Shown here piece after piece: positions 25,291-36,629 of a stretch of DNA of 64,000 nucleotides. The stretch spans positions 7,851,300-7,915,299 of the forward strand of contig OY979730.1 of assembly GCA_963855995.1 (NCBI GenBank), given 5' to 3'. The notes under the pieces were generated by a model. The model was not told the origin of the DNA. It made no database searches and was given only the letters and a program-made list of their open reading frames with translations. The position numbers and the translations under genes were made by a program. How positions within the stretch are numbered: position 1 is the first letter of the stretch; each line of letters starts with the position of its first letter. The stretch is from Muricea muricata (lineage: Eukaryota > Cnidaria > Anthozoa > Malacalcyonacea > Plexauridae).

Positions 25291-25692
25291 TTAAGGTGGC
25301 TCGATAGTCTAACTCATAGCACATAATACTTCTTTCGCCATAGAATCTTTTACAGTGCGCGTGTAAAGCTTAGTTTAGTTCATTGCATAGCTCTGCTGGT
25401 TGTCTTCATAATTGGAAAAGTTTTATACTCCTACCTTTCGTATGTCCAGAGACATTGTTGTCATAGGTAAGGTTTGGAGTTTATGCAAATGAACTTATAA
25501 TTAGAAACGAGTTCCAACAAGAAACGTGATTTTTATGTTCAGGCAAACTTTTAAGAAATTCTTTTTTAAATACAGCAAACAGTGCTATAGAGCTGTGCAA
25601 TGAACTAAAATGAAGCTCAAGCATTCACGACAAAACGTTTAATCGTAGAGACATAAAATTTCTAATGAATTCTGACTATCGAGCCACCTTAA
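25291..25692. mobile_element. 394-bp MITE with TTAA target duplication
   Basis: The ends GGTGGCTCGATAGTC and GACTATCGAGCCACC are perfect 15-bp inverted repeats directly flanked by TTAA on both sides (25291-25294, 25689-25692). TTAA duplication is the hallmark of piggyBac-type elements. The left end is 71 bases after the RENBP stop codon, so the element lies in or next to the 3' UTR. Confidence 0.85.
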
Positions 25693-26249
25693 CGTGGTAT
25701 AAACCATTGGAATTAGAAGAAATAATTGTCCCTTTTATCGTGCGTTTTTTTTCACCATCCTACTCAATTTTGTAATGTTTTTGTTACATCATGTTGCTAC
25801 AACACATTTAACAAAATACATGGCTAGGCCGCGATAAAACATTACTAATCGTTATCTATGTTGGTGCAAAAATAAATGTTGATCATATTTCGTCACGTGT
25901 ACATTCTATTTACCAATTTATTTTCTAATATATGCAAAGCTGTCATTTTTAAACTTGTTTATGTAGTTAATGATCTTCATCATCGTCACTGTCCTCCGTG
26001 AAACTGCAGTCTTTTAAAACGTCTTTTAATAAGAAATTTTCTCCTATTGACAGCTGCTTCCATAGCCTATTCTGGATGAAAATAATCATCGTTAACGAGC
26101 ACGTCCTTTGTTTGCATAACTTCCTTATGCACAGAATCTTTCTTAAGTTGTTGCATCCATTGGAGACGCTGCAAATTGATACTTTCCAGTTCCTTTTGGA
26201 GCTCAGGCAAAATATTAGAGTAAGCTTCTTCTCCAGCATTAAGTATAGA

Positions 26250-26886
26250 TTATCACATGAGGGGCCAGGTGATATCAGTTTTATCGCTGGAGGGACGATA
26301 TCGTATTTTGTCACGAGGGAGCACAGCGAACGAGGTACAAAATATGATATCGTAACGAGAGCGATAAAACTGATATTGCCGAGCCTCGAATGTGATAACC
26401 TATTTTAATTTTCACACATACTTGTGCCTTTATCAGAGCTATTCAGGGGCGAAAATCAAATTATTTTCTAATTATAAATCATTTGATTTAATTTCCGAAT
26501 GAATGCAAAAACATTGTAAAGAATACGTTAAACAGCTAGAACTTTGCAAAAACAAGCCAAGAATAACTTATCTTTTTACAGTTGCAGATGTCTTTCCGCT
26601 ATTGGTCTTCCATCATTACATATTTTGTTTTTTCACTATCGATTTGCCGTCGGACGCCATTTTTGTTTTTGCAGCGGGACAAAAAACGATATCGCGGGAC
26701 ATATCGTTTTTATGTCACCCTGTTTAACACCCTGATAAAGGCGCAAGTATGTGATAAATAGGTTATCACATTCGAGGCTCGGCAATATCAGTTTTATCGC
26801 TCTCGTTACGACATCATATTTTGTACCTCGTTCGCTGCGCTCACTCGTGACAAAATACGATATCGTCCCTCCAGCGATAAAACTGG
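26250..26886. repeat. Large inverted repeat with self-palindromic arms
   Basis: Arm 26275-26407 is the inverse of 26758-26886. Each arm is itself palindromic, built from CAGTTTTATCGCT, ACGATATCGTATTTTGT and their inverses. The 350-bp centre has another ACGATATCG pair. No ORF of note. It probably represents a composite foldback transposon. Confidence 0.75.
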
Positions 26887-26905
26887 AACTAGCGTGGGAA
26901 GGATT

Positions 26906-26963
26906 ATAACTGTCGGGTCACATCGGGCCTCATAAGCGTGAGGCCTGATGGCCCGGCAGTTAT
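26906..26963. repeat. GC-rich hairpin (CGGGCCTCA stem)
   Basis: ATAACTG at the left and CAGTTAT at the right enclose nearly complementary arms CGGGTCACATCGGGCCTCA and TGAGGCCTGATGGCCCGG around a short loop. It stands out from the AT-rich surroundings and lies about 190 bp before the start of the RING-like open frame. Confidence 0.75.
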
Positions 26964-27153
26964 ATGTATTTATCGCATTCGCCATACCCCTTTTAGATAA
27001 TATTAATAAATACTTGTATATATTTCAATCAATTTTTGTTCATTATTTGTGTATTTCCCCTATCTCACAATCTTTACCCAATGACATTGTCATCTAACGT
27101 TGGATGACGTCAGCCAATAACATTGTCGTCTATATAGTTAGATCTCACGTTAA

Positions 27154-27453
27154 ATCGGACGTCAGAGGAAAACGTTAGATACACTACTCTCAAACATTAA
27201 AACAGAGCACATCGAAACTCTTTCCGAAACAAACGATATCGCCAACAATCATAACTTTCTTTGGAATACTATCTCATCCCGCCAAAAAGAAGAAGAAAAG
27301 TGTTACTTCTGTCTGAAAGCAATACCAAAAGGACAATTTCTAGTATTTAAACTACCGTGTTGCGGACACTACACTCACACAGAATGTTTCAAGACATGGG
27401 CATCTCATACAGAACCAGCAGTGCGCTGCGCCTATTTTAAAACAATATATTAA
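27154..27453 (+). pseudogene. RING-like zinc-finger ORF fragment
   Basis: Open frame of 99 codons with no ATG start. Its C-terminal half reads like a RING-type domain: CYFC, then LPCCGHYTHTECFKTW, then RCAYF just before the stop. This gives C-x2-C, C-C-G-H-x2-H-x2-C and a last pair in which the final Cys seems replaced by Phe. A TATATAG box lies at 27131. RING proteins are usually ubiquitin ligases, but with one ligand and the start codon missing this is most likely a relic, possibly cargo of the surrounding repeat. It could be an exon of an unseen spliced gene. Confidence 0.5.
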
Positions 27454-27963
27454 TACGAAGACACATGCTTCTAGGCCTTTGCCTGCAAAAGTACACCGAA
27501 AAACTCAATTGTACAAAGTGCTACCACACAAAAGTTCACTCAGAATCCACAGCAGACCTCGCAGCTCTATTCTCGCTCCTAACCTACAACTCACTGGAAT
27601 GTGGACAACTAATTGATTGTAACCAGCTGTGCAGGGTATTGTGCTGGGTACATATGTAAGAAACAAATTATTCTATTGAACAGCTATATACCGTAATTTG
27701 AACAATTTAGTCGAACAGTTCTATACTTTTATTGTAAAAAACTGTGTTGTAAAAAACTTTATAATATACATTTTCAAAACAAATTTTGCGTCTCTGTTTA
27801 ATGCGATGACGCACGTCACTTCCGGCCCTCCTAAATACCAATTACTTCCGACCCCCGAACAGTCGGGTATGCTACTGTAACGATTTCGTGTTTTCATCTG
27901 CTCAAAAGAATGTACTTACCGGACTGCGTGAAAAGAAGCCTGGACCGAGATTGTTAAAGCATC

Positions 27964-28379
27964 GGAAGGCACTAGATAGGATCGAGTAAAACCACCTCGG
28001 GCCGAGTCCTTGCTCGCCCTTCGGGCTCGCGCTTTAGCTAAATTTGGTGAAGTAGATACAGTCCCAGTGAGTGAGAATAGTGAGTTAGAATAGTTTTAAT
28101 AAGAAAAAATATAAGAATATAAGAAAAAAAAGTATTCAAAAAATTAAGAAAAAAAAAGTATAAAACAAAAGCGTGCAACTAGGCGCGAACCCGGAACAAA
28201 CAGGTCAGAAGCGTGCGACCTAGACCACTGAGCTAATGCGGCCAATCGAAAGTTCACCGTTAAAAACTAAATTTATAGTGCTTATGTAACCGTGCTTGTA
28301 GGCACCGCTGTCAAATGTATCAAGTATTAACTTATTGCGGGCTCGCCGTGGTTTTACTCGATCCTATCTAGTGCCTTCC
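27964..28379. mobile_element. 416-bp TIR element with 9-bp TSD carrying a tRNA-like sequence
   Basis: The left end GGAAGGCACTAGATAGGATC continues through GAGTAAAACCAC, and the right end is its exact inverse for at least 32 bases. TAAAGCATC flanks both sides (27955-27963, 28380-28388). A 9-bp TSD is typical of Mutator-like elements. The interior holds a tRNA-like sequence on the minus strand and a segment (about 28033-28085) that recurs inverted near 35957-36015. Confidence 0.8.
28171..28243 (-). repeat. Degenerate tRNA-like sequence (SINE-head type)
   Basis: Read on the minus strand it contains a perfect A-box, TAGCTCAGTGG, and a near B-box, GGTTCGCGCCT, with tRNA-like spacing of about 44 bases. 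Acceptor and T stems do not pair well, so it is not a working tRNA gene. It lies inside the TIR element at 27964-28379. Confidence 0.6.
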
Positions 28380-28770
28380 TAAAGCATCTTGTGAAAACCC
28401 TAGAGGGAAAACACAATGATCTTATATTTCTTGGTAATTGCTTTTCCTGGAATTGAATTACTCGGAATTTAACAATCACCGGAAGTCGATCTCCTTTTTT
28501 CTATCGTTTTAATATCATTGTACCGCTTATTTTCACTTACTGCTTTCGCAAAAAAACATTTATTTTCATATGTAAAGTATTGCAGCTACCATACCTGAAT
28601 TTATAGTCCGCACATTGTAAATCTACTACAAATTGCTACACGTAATTGTATATGCTAAGCAGGCGGAGGCGGGGTCAATCAAACCTTTGTCAGCAAGATA
28701 GTTGGTGCTAATCCTTGGTGCTAAACACTGGCCGAACACACCTTCCTTCGTGATAAACAAATCACTAGTC

Positions 28771-29334
28771 ATGGAAATGCTTTTTAGTTTATTCTACATT
28801 ATTATAGCTGTGTACCATCTTGTCGCTTTTTGGTGTGAATGGATATGCTGGTCTAATTTTCCGAATCCCGGCCACAAAACGCACGAAACTGTTTTTTCGA
28901 TATCATGTGTATGCGACTGCACTTTCAAATTGTGGTTTGTGTATCGCCTCGTGAGAACCGTTGCCAAGCTCAGCGAGCCAAACATCATTGGAAGAAGAAA
29001 CTTCTCAAGCATACTCTTGCCCGAGCTCAATTTTCACGTGTTAGAAGCAGTCATCACCCTTGCACAAAGCAGTATTAGCGGCGAAATGACGTTCTTCACC
29101 CTAACCAGAAGAAAATGCGTCGACTCCATGTTTTACAATCTTGCTCGTTGCTGCTGTTGTGGTGCTGTTATGCAGTTCCTCTGCTTTTTGAAGAACCTGT
29201 GTGGCTATCATGGAGAACAGGAGCAGAGTAACAATGAAAAACTCGCAAATCTCTTTGGCGTCGTCTTCTCTTTCATGTCTCTACGTTTTGCATATGGTAT
29301 GATCAGTAGTTCACAGAACAAACGATTCTGTTGA
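28771..29334 (+). CDS. Putative intronless multi-pass membrane protein, 187 aa, unknown family
   Basis: I do not recognise this protein. The first ATG of the open frame starts a hydrophobic segment at once (LFSLFYIIIAVYHLVAF), followed by further hydrophobic stretches around VFSISCVCDCTF, a CCCCG-containing segment, and LFGVVFSFMSLRF near the C-terminus, so three to five membrane passes are possible. It is rich in Cys and Trp. The frame is open about 70 bases upstream without another ATG, so an upstream exon cannot be excluded. An AATAAA signal follows at about 29459. It sits between repeats and could be a retrocopy or element cargo. Confidence 0.45.
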   Translation: MEMLFSLFYIIIAVYHLVAFWCEWICWSNFPNPGHKTHETVFSISCVCDCTFKLWFVYRLVRTVAKLSEPNIIGRRNFSSILLPELNFHVLEAVITLAQSSISGEMTFFTLTRRKCVDSMFYNLARCCCCGAVMQFLCFLKNLCGYHGEQEQSNNEKLANLFGVVFSFMSLRFAYGMISSSQNKRFC

Positions 29335-30649
29335 GAACTGTGTAATGTTAATAATTTTACCGTAATTATGTATCATGGAACACGAGATCGACACAAAGCT
29401 AAGGTCTCCTGCAACCTAAATATTTCATGTCATAGTCTGTAGTTGCTTTTGCCTTGATAAATAAAAATTGTACTCTGTGTGATGCTTTTGATAAAAATTG
29501 TGTGTTGTCATTAATCCATATCTTGGGGAAATGAGCAGTGAGAAGTTACTGTAAACGTTGAAAACTTATGACTGGGAACCAGAGGATAACAACCTGGTTT
29601 ATGGTCTAGCTCATGCAGAGGTTAATGTTTGACAGTAAGTCATATTAGGGTTAGCTTTTCTAGGTTATACGAATGGGCGAAAATAAGCCGGCCACGTCGC
29701 GGCTAATGTGGGCGGCGACGATGAACGCTTTGTCGACTGGTGACATCACAACATAAAAGCGTTGGTTTTGTTGTGTTAACGGAATTCCCTCAACTTGAAA
29801 TGCCCTTTCCTAAACTGCGACGAGTATACTTATGAACATGCAGGGCACTGAGCCAGGGTTAGTACATAGTAAGGGTTACAATTCCGAAATAGTAGCAGAG
29901 AGTTACTTTGCGAAGCGGCCAATTCGAAGATGTGCTTGATCCAAACGATTGTAAACATTGATGCTATGTACATCGCTTATTGAATTCAAGGCCGGATTAG
30001 GGAAGATTTTTTAAAAACAAAATCTTCTTTTTTCTTCAATTCATTTAACAAAGATTAACGAAGATTAAAAAAGATTTTACAATCTTAACCACTTCGATCC
30101 TGCTCCCAGATCCCACAACTTATGCCCCCCCCCCCGGCTGTTGCTCCTTAATAATGGCGTACAAATTACTCAAAACACAATGTTAAGCCCCGAAACTTCC
30201 TTCAATTCCCCTATCTTACAAACATTTTATTCCTGGGTAATTCACAATATCTGAATCAAACCTTCTCTTAATTACATCCTTTTTACCGTATTTATTTAAA
30301 GAGGATTAGAGAAGATTTTTCTTCAAAGCCAAAACCTTCTTTAATTATAAGAAGAAGATTAAAAATTTAATTAAAGAAGATTTAGCAGTCCTGACTGAAT
30401 TGCTTGGGGGGGGGGGGCTAGGAGTCAGCAATATGACGCTATTCACCCATAGAAACAATTTCTTTCATAATTATTATACTTTTTATGTACATAAACATTA
30501 TTTGTGCGTATATAGTACCTTCTATTTTACGCTTTAATCGCTTTTAGCTGAAAAGAAATATATAATTATAACAGACGCAAATCTTGTTTTTGAAAGCATT
30601 TAGCAAAAGCCCTGTATGAGGTGAAGCTGCAACACTTCAGAGCATAGTC

Positions 30650-30834
30650 ACAGAGCATACCGAGGTTCAACTTCTCATAGCTTTGCCAGTGCGCTAAGAA
30701 GAGGCCTTCTCCCCCTGGCCATTTTTAATAGCCATAAAGAGGAATTTCAAAGGAGTGGGGGTGAGGAATGGCGCACTGGCTAAGCCAGGGGTATGCATTA
30801 TCAATGAGAAGTTGAACTTCTGTATGTTCTGTGA
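30650..30834. mobile_element. Small foldback element
   Basis: CACAGAGCATACCGAGGTTC continuing with AACTTCTCAT is mirrored by ATGAGAAGTTGAACTTCTG and TATGTTCTGTG about 150 bases on; the inner parts around GCCAGTGCGC are also inverted. No coding capacity. Confidence 0.65.
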
Positions 30835-31181
30835 CGTGGGCGTCTGGGCGATGTGCAAGGACAATAACTTTAAGAGCAAAGCAAAGTGCCAGATATTAGT
30901 TATGTAGTTGTTAAACCATATTTCCGGCAAAATGTAAACAAAGTGTTTCTCTACATTATGGACTGTGACCCCTTTAAAAGTCTTACTCTCATATGTGGCA
31001 AATTGTTTCCTTTCGTGACAGAGGTTTCGTGAACCCAGAGGACACTCGTATGCGCAATTGCACGAAAAATTGCCGAGTACTACTCATCGGAAGAAGTCGT
31101 GCAACGTTCGGCAGCGAGTTACTATTTTTGCTGTAAATTTTGGATTTTCGAACTCACGTGTTGGAAAATTGCAGCAAAATA

Positions 31182-34100
31182 ATGGCTTCAAGACTTATCA
31201 GGAAAGTTATCAGTACTCCAAATGCGCCAAAAGCTGGAGGACCATATAGGTAAAATGTTGATGCGTTTTAAAATCGTTTAATAATAATTTTCCGTACAAC
31301 TGTTATTTATCAATATTTTGCAGTCAGGCCATCGTGGCAGACCGCACCATTTACGTGGCAGGTCAACTGGGAATGGACCCAAAGGTAACTAATGAAAATC
31401 GTTTCTCGAAAAATTGTAGTTTTAAAACCGTTTTATGTACTTAAAAGCTCATACACTTTAATGTACTGTTCATGTGTATTGTACACTTGTCTTACTGGAA
31501 GTGTGTGGTTGCTCAGAATCGGGTGACAGATCGGTCTTTCTGAATCCCCATTCCTCAGGGTGCATTACGTGTAGATTATATGCCAGAGGTGTGCTTAAGC
31601 ATTTTTTTAATTGCGCCAATATTGAAAGTAATTCCACACAACATGGGCATAGTGCTGTGCACCGGAGCCGGAGGGCCGGAGTCGGAGTTTTGCCCTATTT
31701 TGCCGGAGCCGGAGCTGGAGCCGGAGTTTGCTCACCTCTGGCAAAACTCCGGCAGCACTTATTTGTGCTGCAAACTTCTATCATAGATCAACGAAAAACT
31801 AACTCCATCGAAGAAAAAGTAAATACAGCCCAATACAGCTTGACACAAACATACAAATTATAATTATGGTATTTTATGTTATTTTTGTATAACTGTGACG
31901 TCCGCAAGATGGTAAAGCATGTGAAAATTTTACCTAAAAATTTCATCAAACGCTGCAACGCCATACTTACAATATTGACATTACTGTCAACATAAAAGGT
32001 CGAATTTGTGTTTTAAAGAATAACTTAAACATTACCCTCATCAGTAAGGTCTGAGAGCGGAGTCTTTTCTTTGGCGGGTAACATTGTAACAGGAAACATT
32101 GGTAAACTTGCTTTCATTAAGTTTAATAATAAAAAGTTTTAACCACATTAAACTTGCGTCTTGTTTTTGCAAATACAATACCGTGCATCATGCATATTAC
32201 AAAATGTTAATGCGAAGAATGCGAAGTGTTAAATAAAAAACAAAAATGGCGTTTCCAATTTAAACTGTAAAAATTTCCAGTTTTGACAAATTTGCACAAG
32301 CCTAAAATTTTCTGCCTGAGCCGGAGTTTTTCCCGGAGCTGGAGTTTTTTTTGCCGGAGCCGGAGCCGGAGGTGACAAAACCGGAGTTTGCACAGCACTA
32401 CATGGGTATCAAGCTGTAGTATATTGCGCCATTGTAGATCTATGGCAAATAGTCAACTGTTCATCATGTGCCACTTCGCCAAGCACTACTAGAGACTTAA
32501 AGATGCAAGGACGACAACGTGATGACGAGGGGTAGCAATACAATGAATGAGAGATGAAGATGACATCTTTACCATGCCAAAACAATGTAGTTTTAAGCTG
32601 TGACTACAACATCGCCATTCCAAGTTTGCAAGAATGCTTGACAATATGCAAATAGACTAAGCAAATAAGAAACTACACAGACATAACAACAAAACATCAA
32701 TTTTATCACCTCAGATGGTATTACGTGTAATCGATTACAAACGACAAGCTTTAAATAATACAACAATTTTTTAAGTCAGCTTGCATTCACTGCCGTCATC
32801 ACGTTCCCGTCCTACATCTAAAGGTCTCTATTAACCCAGCTCACACCAGAAATCTTGGAATCTTTGTACACAGCATATACCCTAGCTGAGTAAAATGCCA
32901 GGTAGAAAAATGTGCACCTGGAATGGAAGAGAAAACATGCCGTTTTAGTTCAATGTCGTATGCCTAACAAACAGTATTATATATTTGGTCCACACAAGTT
33001 GCACATGCCCACATTGCGGAAAATGAAGCCTGGCACGCTACCTCTAGAACTACTCCCAAAGATTGTATTTAGCAATATTTTCACAAAAGATTTAATTCAA
33101 CATTTTAGGAAGTAATAATGAGGTAATTGTCTGTGGCAGTAATGCGCCATTTGAAAGGGAGGTTACCGATAGTGCAAATAAGCTATGAAATGGTTTAAAT
33201 CATAGATGGAGATGAATTTAAGTACAGTCTCTCATGCTTAGTTCCTCTGCCCCCTTGGCAGCCAGGATAATACATTTTGAAACCTGTTTTATTGGGACAT
33301 GTCATAATAATTACATGCTTGTCATGCACAATAAATAATTTTGGGATGATTTATCAATGACTTTTGCAAATTTTGTTTGTTTTTAAAGCTGTTATTAAAA
33401 GAACCAGTCATTAGCTAGCTAGCAGAATTTGTTGTTAGATATTTTCCTACTTGCTTTTTCTCTTGCCGTAAATATGACACTTTCTGCACAAGCATGTTCC
33501 CCCCTTTCTCCTTGCAACCCTAACCTTGGCTCTGCTTCGTGCATGATAACTTTTAAAACATTTCAGGTATGGGAAAAAGTTAATGTTTCTCAAATAGTAA
33601 TCTATTGGGTATCATATAACTGGAGCTTTTTTAATACTAAATTTGAGTATGAGAATTGGGAATCTGATATACTGCCTGATAATTGTATTCTCATTCTGGA
33701 GAATAGAAAATTTATATGCTCTAAATTGTAACACTCTCTTCTCCCTACTTCTCTTCAATGCAGGCATTGCAGGTGTGTGTAACTGTAACTTTAAGAGTGA
33801 ATGGGCTAGGGAGGGAATTTAAAAGCTTTTTTTGGTTAATCAAACATTTCAAGTGAACACTGAAAACAGATAATACTTTGTTGCCTGATATGACTATACT
33901 GAAATATAATGACTATATTGAAATACTCATTAATTTTATAATATGTTATTAATACTGCTTTGTTAGGATTCTAAACTTGTTGGGGAAGATATTCAATCAC
34001 AAACTAGACAGGTAACTATAATTATTAAAATATAATTTTGTAGAAACACCACATAAGTTTATTATCGCAAAGCTTTTGATCTGTAAGTTTGGATCTTCAT

Positions 34101-36629
34101 CAGTGCTAATAAGACTGATGAAGACACAAGCTTACAGATCGAAAGCTTTGTGATATTAAACTTACGTGGTGTTTCCACGAAATTATACTTTAATTTGATA
34201 TTCACCATGGAAAACATACAAGGAACTCATATGTAACTATAATTTTTTTTAGGAATATCTCAGACAAGTGCATAATTATTTAATATGTTATTAAGCAACT
34301 AAGCAAGTTTGCATATCTTATGTACTGCAGTACATTGACTGCTAAGCTGATCAGGGCATTGCAAAGACATGACAATGGTGTAATTTTGACTCCTTCTAGA
34401 AGACTAAAGACCAATAGTTGATGAATTTTTCTCAGCTGTTGTCATGTTAACCATGAATTTACAAATGCCACAAAATCATAATTAATTTTAAGTTGTCATT
34501 TCTAGCTCATGTATATACATGATAATGCAATTGAATAGAAGAGGCTTTAGTCAAACTCACCAGTTTACACTACAGCAGACAAGACATTAGGGTATTGCAC
34601 AACAGAGAATGAGAAGGGATCAGCGAACAGACTCGAAACCCCAACAAGGCAAATTCAGTTTTCTTAAACTATGGTCAAAATTCTGTCTATAATTATTTTG
34701 AATTGTCTGTTGGTTAGTCACACATACTCTCGAAAAGCACTCTAGCTACCCTGCAAAATATCACAAATAAATGAAATTCTCAATCAGTGTTACAAACTAG
34801 GCTTCCATGCCTTTTATTCCAGTGTCTCACAAACATAAAAAGTATTTTGGAAGTAGGAGAGTCCTCGCTAGAAAAAGTCGTGAAAGTTACAGTGTACTTG
34901 GCTGATATCAACGACTATGCTGAGATGAATAAAGTTTACTCTGAATGTAAGAGACTGTTTTTGTTCACTTTAACTTCAGTAATGCTGTTCATAAATTATT
35001 GAGCTTCATGAATTTTACAGTATATACTAACATAACAACCAAGTGGGCTGATTGATGCCTAATTTCTGCCGCATTCGAATAGACATGCACCTGGTTGTCA
35101 ACAATATTGTTCAAAACTACCATTGAAATTTTTCAACTACAACTAATATTAATGTATGGTAGGCTTGTATATAATATATTAAAGACAAGTAATACCGTAG
35201 TGGTTGTAGTAGAATACCAGCTTTCAAAGCAAGCAGTAGCACTAGAACACCCACCCCCAAGATACCCCCCTCCAATAATATCCCAAATGTATGACCTAAA
35301 ATTTCACACTCTTGGTCAAATCCCGATAGAGCAGATGTTCCCAGTTTTGTGCGCCAGCCAGGTTATCAAGCACACATCTCAATCACTATGTGCAATTTTT
35401 ATGAAGCTAACCGTAGAGAGGTTATCATTTAAAATGTCCTGATAAATGAATTTTATCTTTAGTTTTCACAGTTGGCAAACCAGCCCGTGTAGCTCTTCAA
35501 GTTGCCCACCTTCCCAAGGTTTGTAGTCTCGAATGTAAAACTCAATATTATATGGAAAGAGTCTTTTTTGGCAAATGCCGCAATTAGATTGGCTGCTAAC
35601 GAAGCGGGATTTTCCCGTATTGACCACTCACAATTCACTGTTTTTACTAGACCCCATAATTCTTCGCCAGCTTATTGTTTGGATTACCAAATTCCGCCAA
35701 TTGTCATTTGTTGTCAGAGCTGGAGCTATAGAACAGGGCTCTTTCGGCTCTCTTTTTCGAAGCGTTGAGCTTTTTTAGCTCCAAAGCGACGGCATTTTGT
35801 TTTGCTTTTTGGCGGAATTTGGTCAAGGCTATTTCAAATACCTTGAAGCAGATCGGTCCCAGTACTTTCGTTAATTTCACATGGCCAACACAGTGGACTT
35901 AGACCTGAGCGTACTGTTTTGCTATATTAAACTTTACTAGCAAAAGGTATTATATTTAAGACTATTTTCACTCACTGGGACTGTATCTACTTCACCAAAT
36001 TTAGCTGCGCGCTCCCTCTTTAGCTCCCGCTTTTGGTACCTCAAACAATGCGCGCGCAGCATTATGGGATTTAGTGAAAATAATGAGTTCGCAAAAACAA
36101 CAGTTTAGTACGTGTACCGAGATGGTTAAAGTTCTTGCTCTATCGCATCGCGGACAAATAGTTTTAAAAATGGTAAATGCTCAAAGCATGGTAAAATTCT
36201 TTTCAAGTAGCAATTAGCAGACATGTTTAATGTTGAAATCCATCTACTGGATTTGTATCAATAAATTGCGAAGTGTTCAAGTAAATGTTCAAGTAAGTTT
36301 TATACAGTCTACCTCGTTGTGACCACTGAGCTTTAATGTGGTTGTAACTTGTTGTGACGTCTTTAAAATAGATCTAACTACAAAAGAACATGGCGGACGG
36401 CTAGTGCCATTTGTCCTTCAATGTTTTAGAAACTACGCATGCTGCAAAGAATTTAACTATCGATATTGCAATTACTTCAAAGGTTCTTATCGATAATTAA
36501 CCAAAAGAGATATATGCTGCCATATACCTTTAATATATTATTGCTTCAATTTAGAGCGCTCGTGTTGAGATTGATGCTATTGGAATGGTTGGCGATGTTG
36601 TCTTGGAGAATACGCAGGCGAATTTGTAA
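31182..36629 (+). CDS. RIDA: RidA/UK114 family enamine/imine deaminase, complete 6-exon gene
   Basis: Hydrolyses reactive 2-aminoacrylate and related enamine/imine intermediates released by PLP enzymes; the family forms trimers in cytosol and mitochondria. Exons: 31182-31249, 31324-31384, 33967-34011, 34823-34946, 35463-35518, 36555-36629. They total 429 nt, all in phase, giving 142 aa against 137 in human. Motifs in order: [59 protein letters not shown] and [10 protein letters not shown]. The Arg of PAR and the Glu of VEID match the substrate-binding Arg and catalytic Glu of the family. The N-terminus is basic (MASRLIRK), which might direct it to mitochondria. An AATAAA signal lies 60 bases after the stop (36689-36694). 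Introns contain several mobile elements. Confidence 0.96.
31642..32408. mobile_element. hAT-type MITE with CCGGAG repeats
   Basis: Perfect 11-bp inverted ends TAGTGCTGTGC (31650-31660) and GCACAGCACTA (32390-32400), flanked by the 8-bp duplication CATGGGCA / CATGGGTA with one mismatch. The subterminal regions carry arrays of CCGGAG units. No transposase ORF. It lies in RidA intron 2. Confidence 0.88.
34022..34196. mobile_element. Foldback with CTGATGAAG...CGAAA motif, possible Penelope-element terminus
   Basis: Arms of about 50 bases (around GTAGAAACACCACATAAG and CTTACGTGGTGTTTCCAC) enclose ATCTTCATCAGT and ACTGATGAAGA, which are also inverse to each other. The right side reads CTGATGA, 19 bases, then GAAA, the order of conserved bases in hammerhead ribozymes found at Penelope-like element ends. 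Stem II pairing is poor as written, so ribozyme activity is doubtful. It lies in RidA intron 3. Confidence 0.5.
34545..34690 (-). repeat. Dispersed repeat, copy 1 (inverse copy at 39125-39270)
   Basis: Reverse complement of 39125-39270 with scattered mismatches (shared words GAAGAGGCTTTA, CAGACAAGACATTA and GAGAATGAGAAGGGATCAGC). Non-coding; lies in RidA intron 3. Confidence 0.65.
35950..36020 (-). repeat. Copy of the interior of the tRNA-like TIR element
   Basis: CACTGGGACTGTATCTACTT, followed by CACCAAATTTAGCT, is the inverse of a stretch inside the element at 27964-28379 (about 28033-28085). Flanking ends of that element were not found here, so it is a partial copy. It lies in RidA intron 5. 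Confidence 0.6.

Noticed and set aside
28171-28243. Functional tRNA gene
   Set aside because: A-box and B-box are present but the acceptor and T stems do not pair and it lies inside a transposable element.
33774-33782. 9-bp micro-exon GCATTGCAG (Ala-Leu-Gln) with good splice sites in RidA intron 2
   Set aside because: Family alignment needs no residues here and the order is wrong: ALQ would fit only after the exon at 33967-34011.
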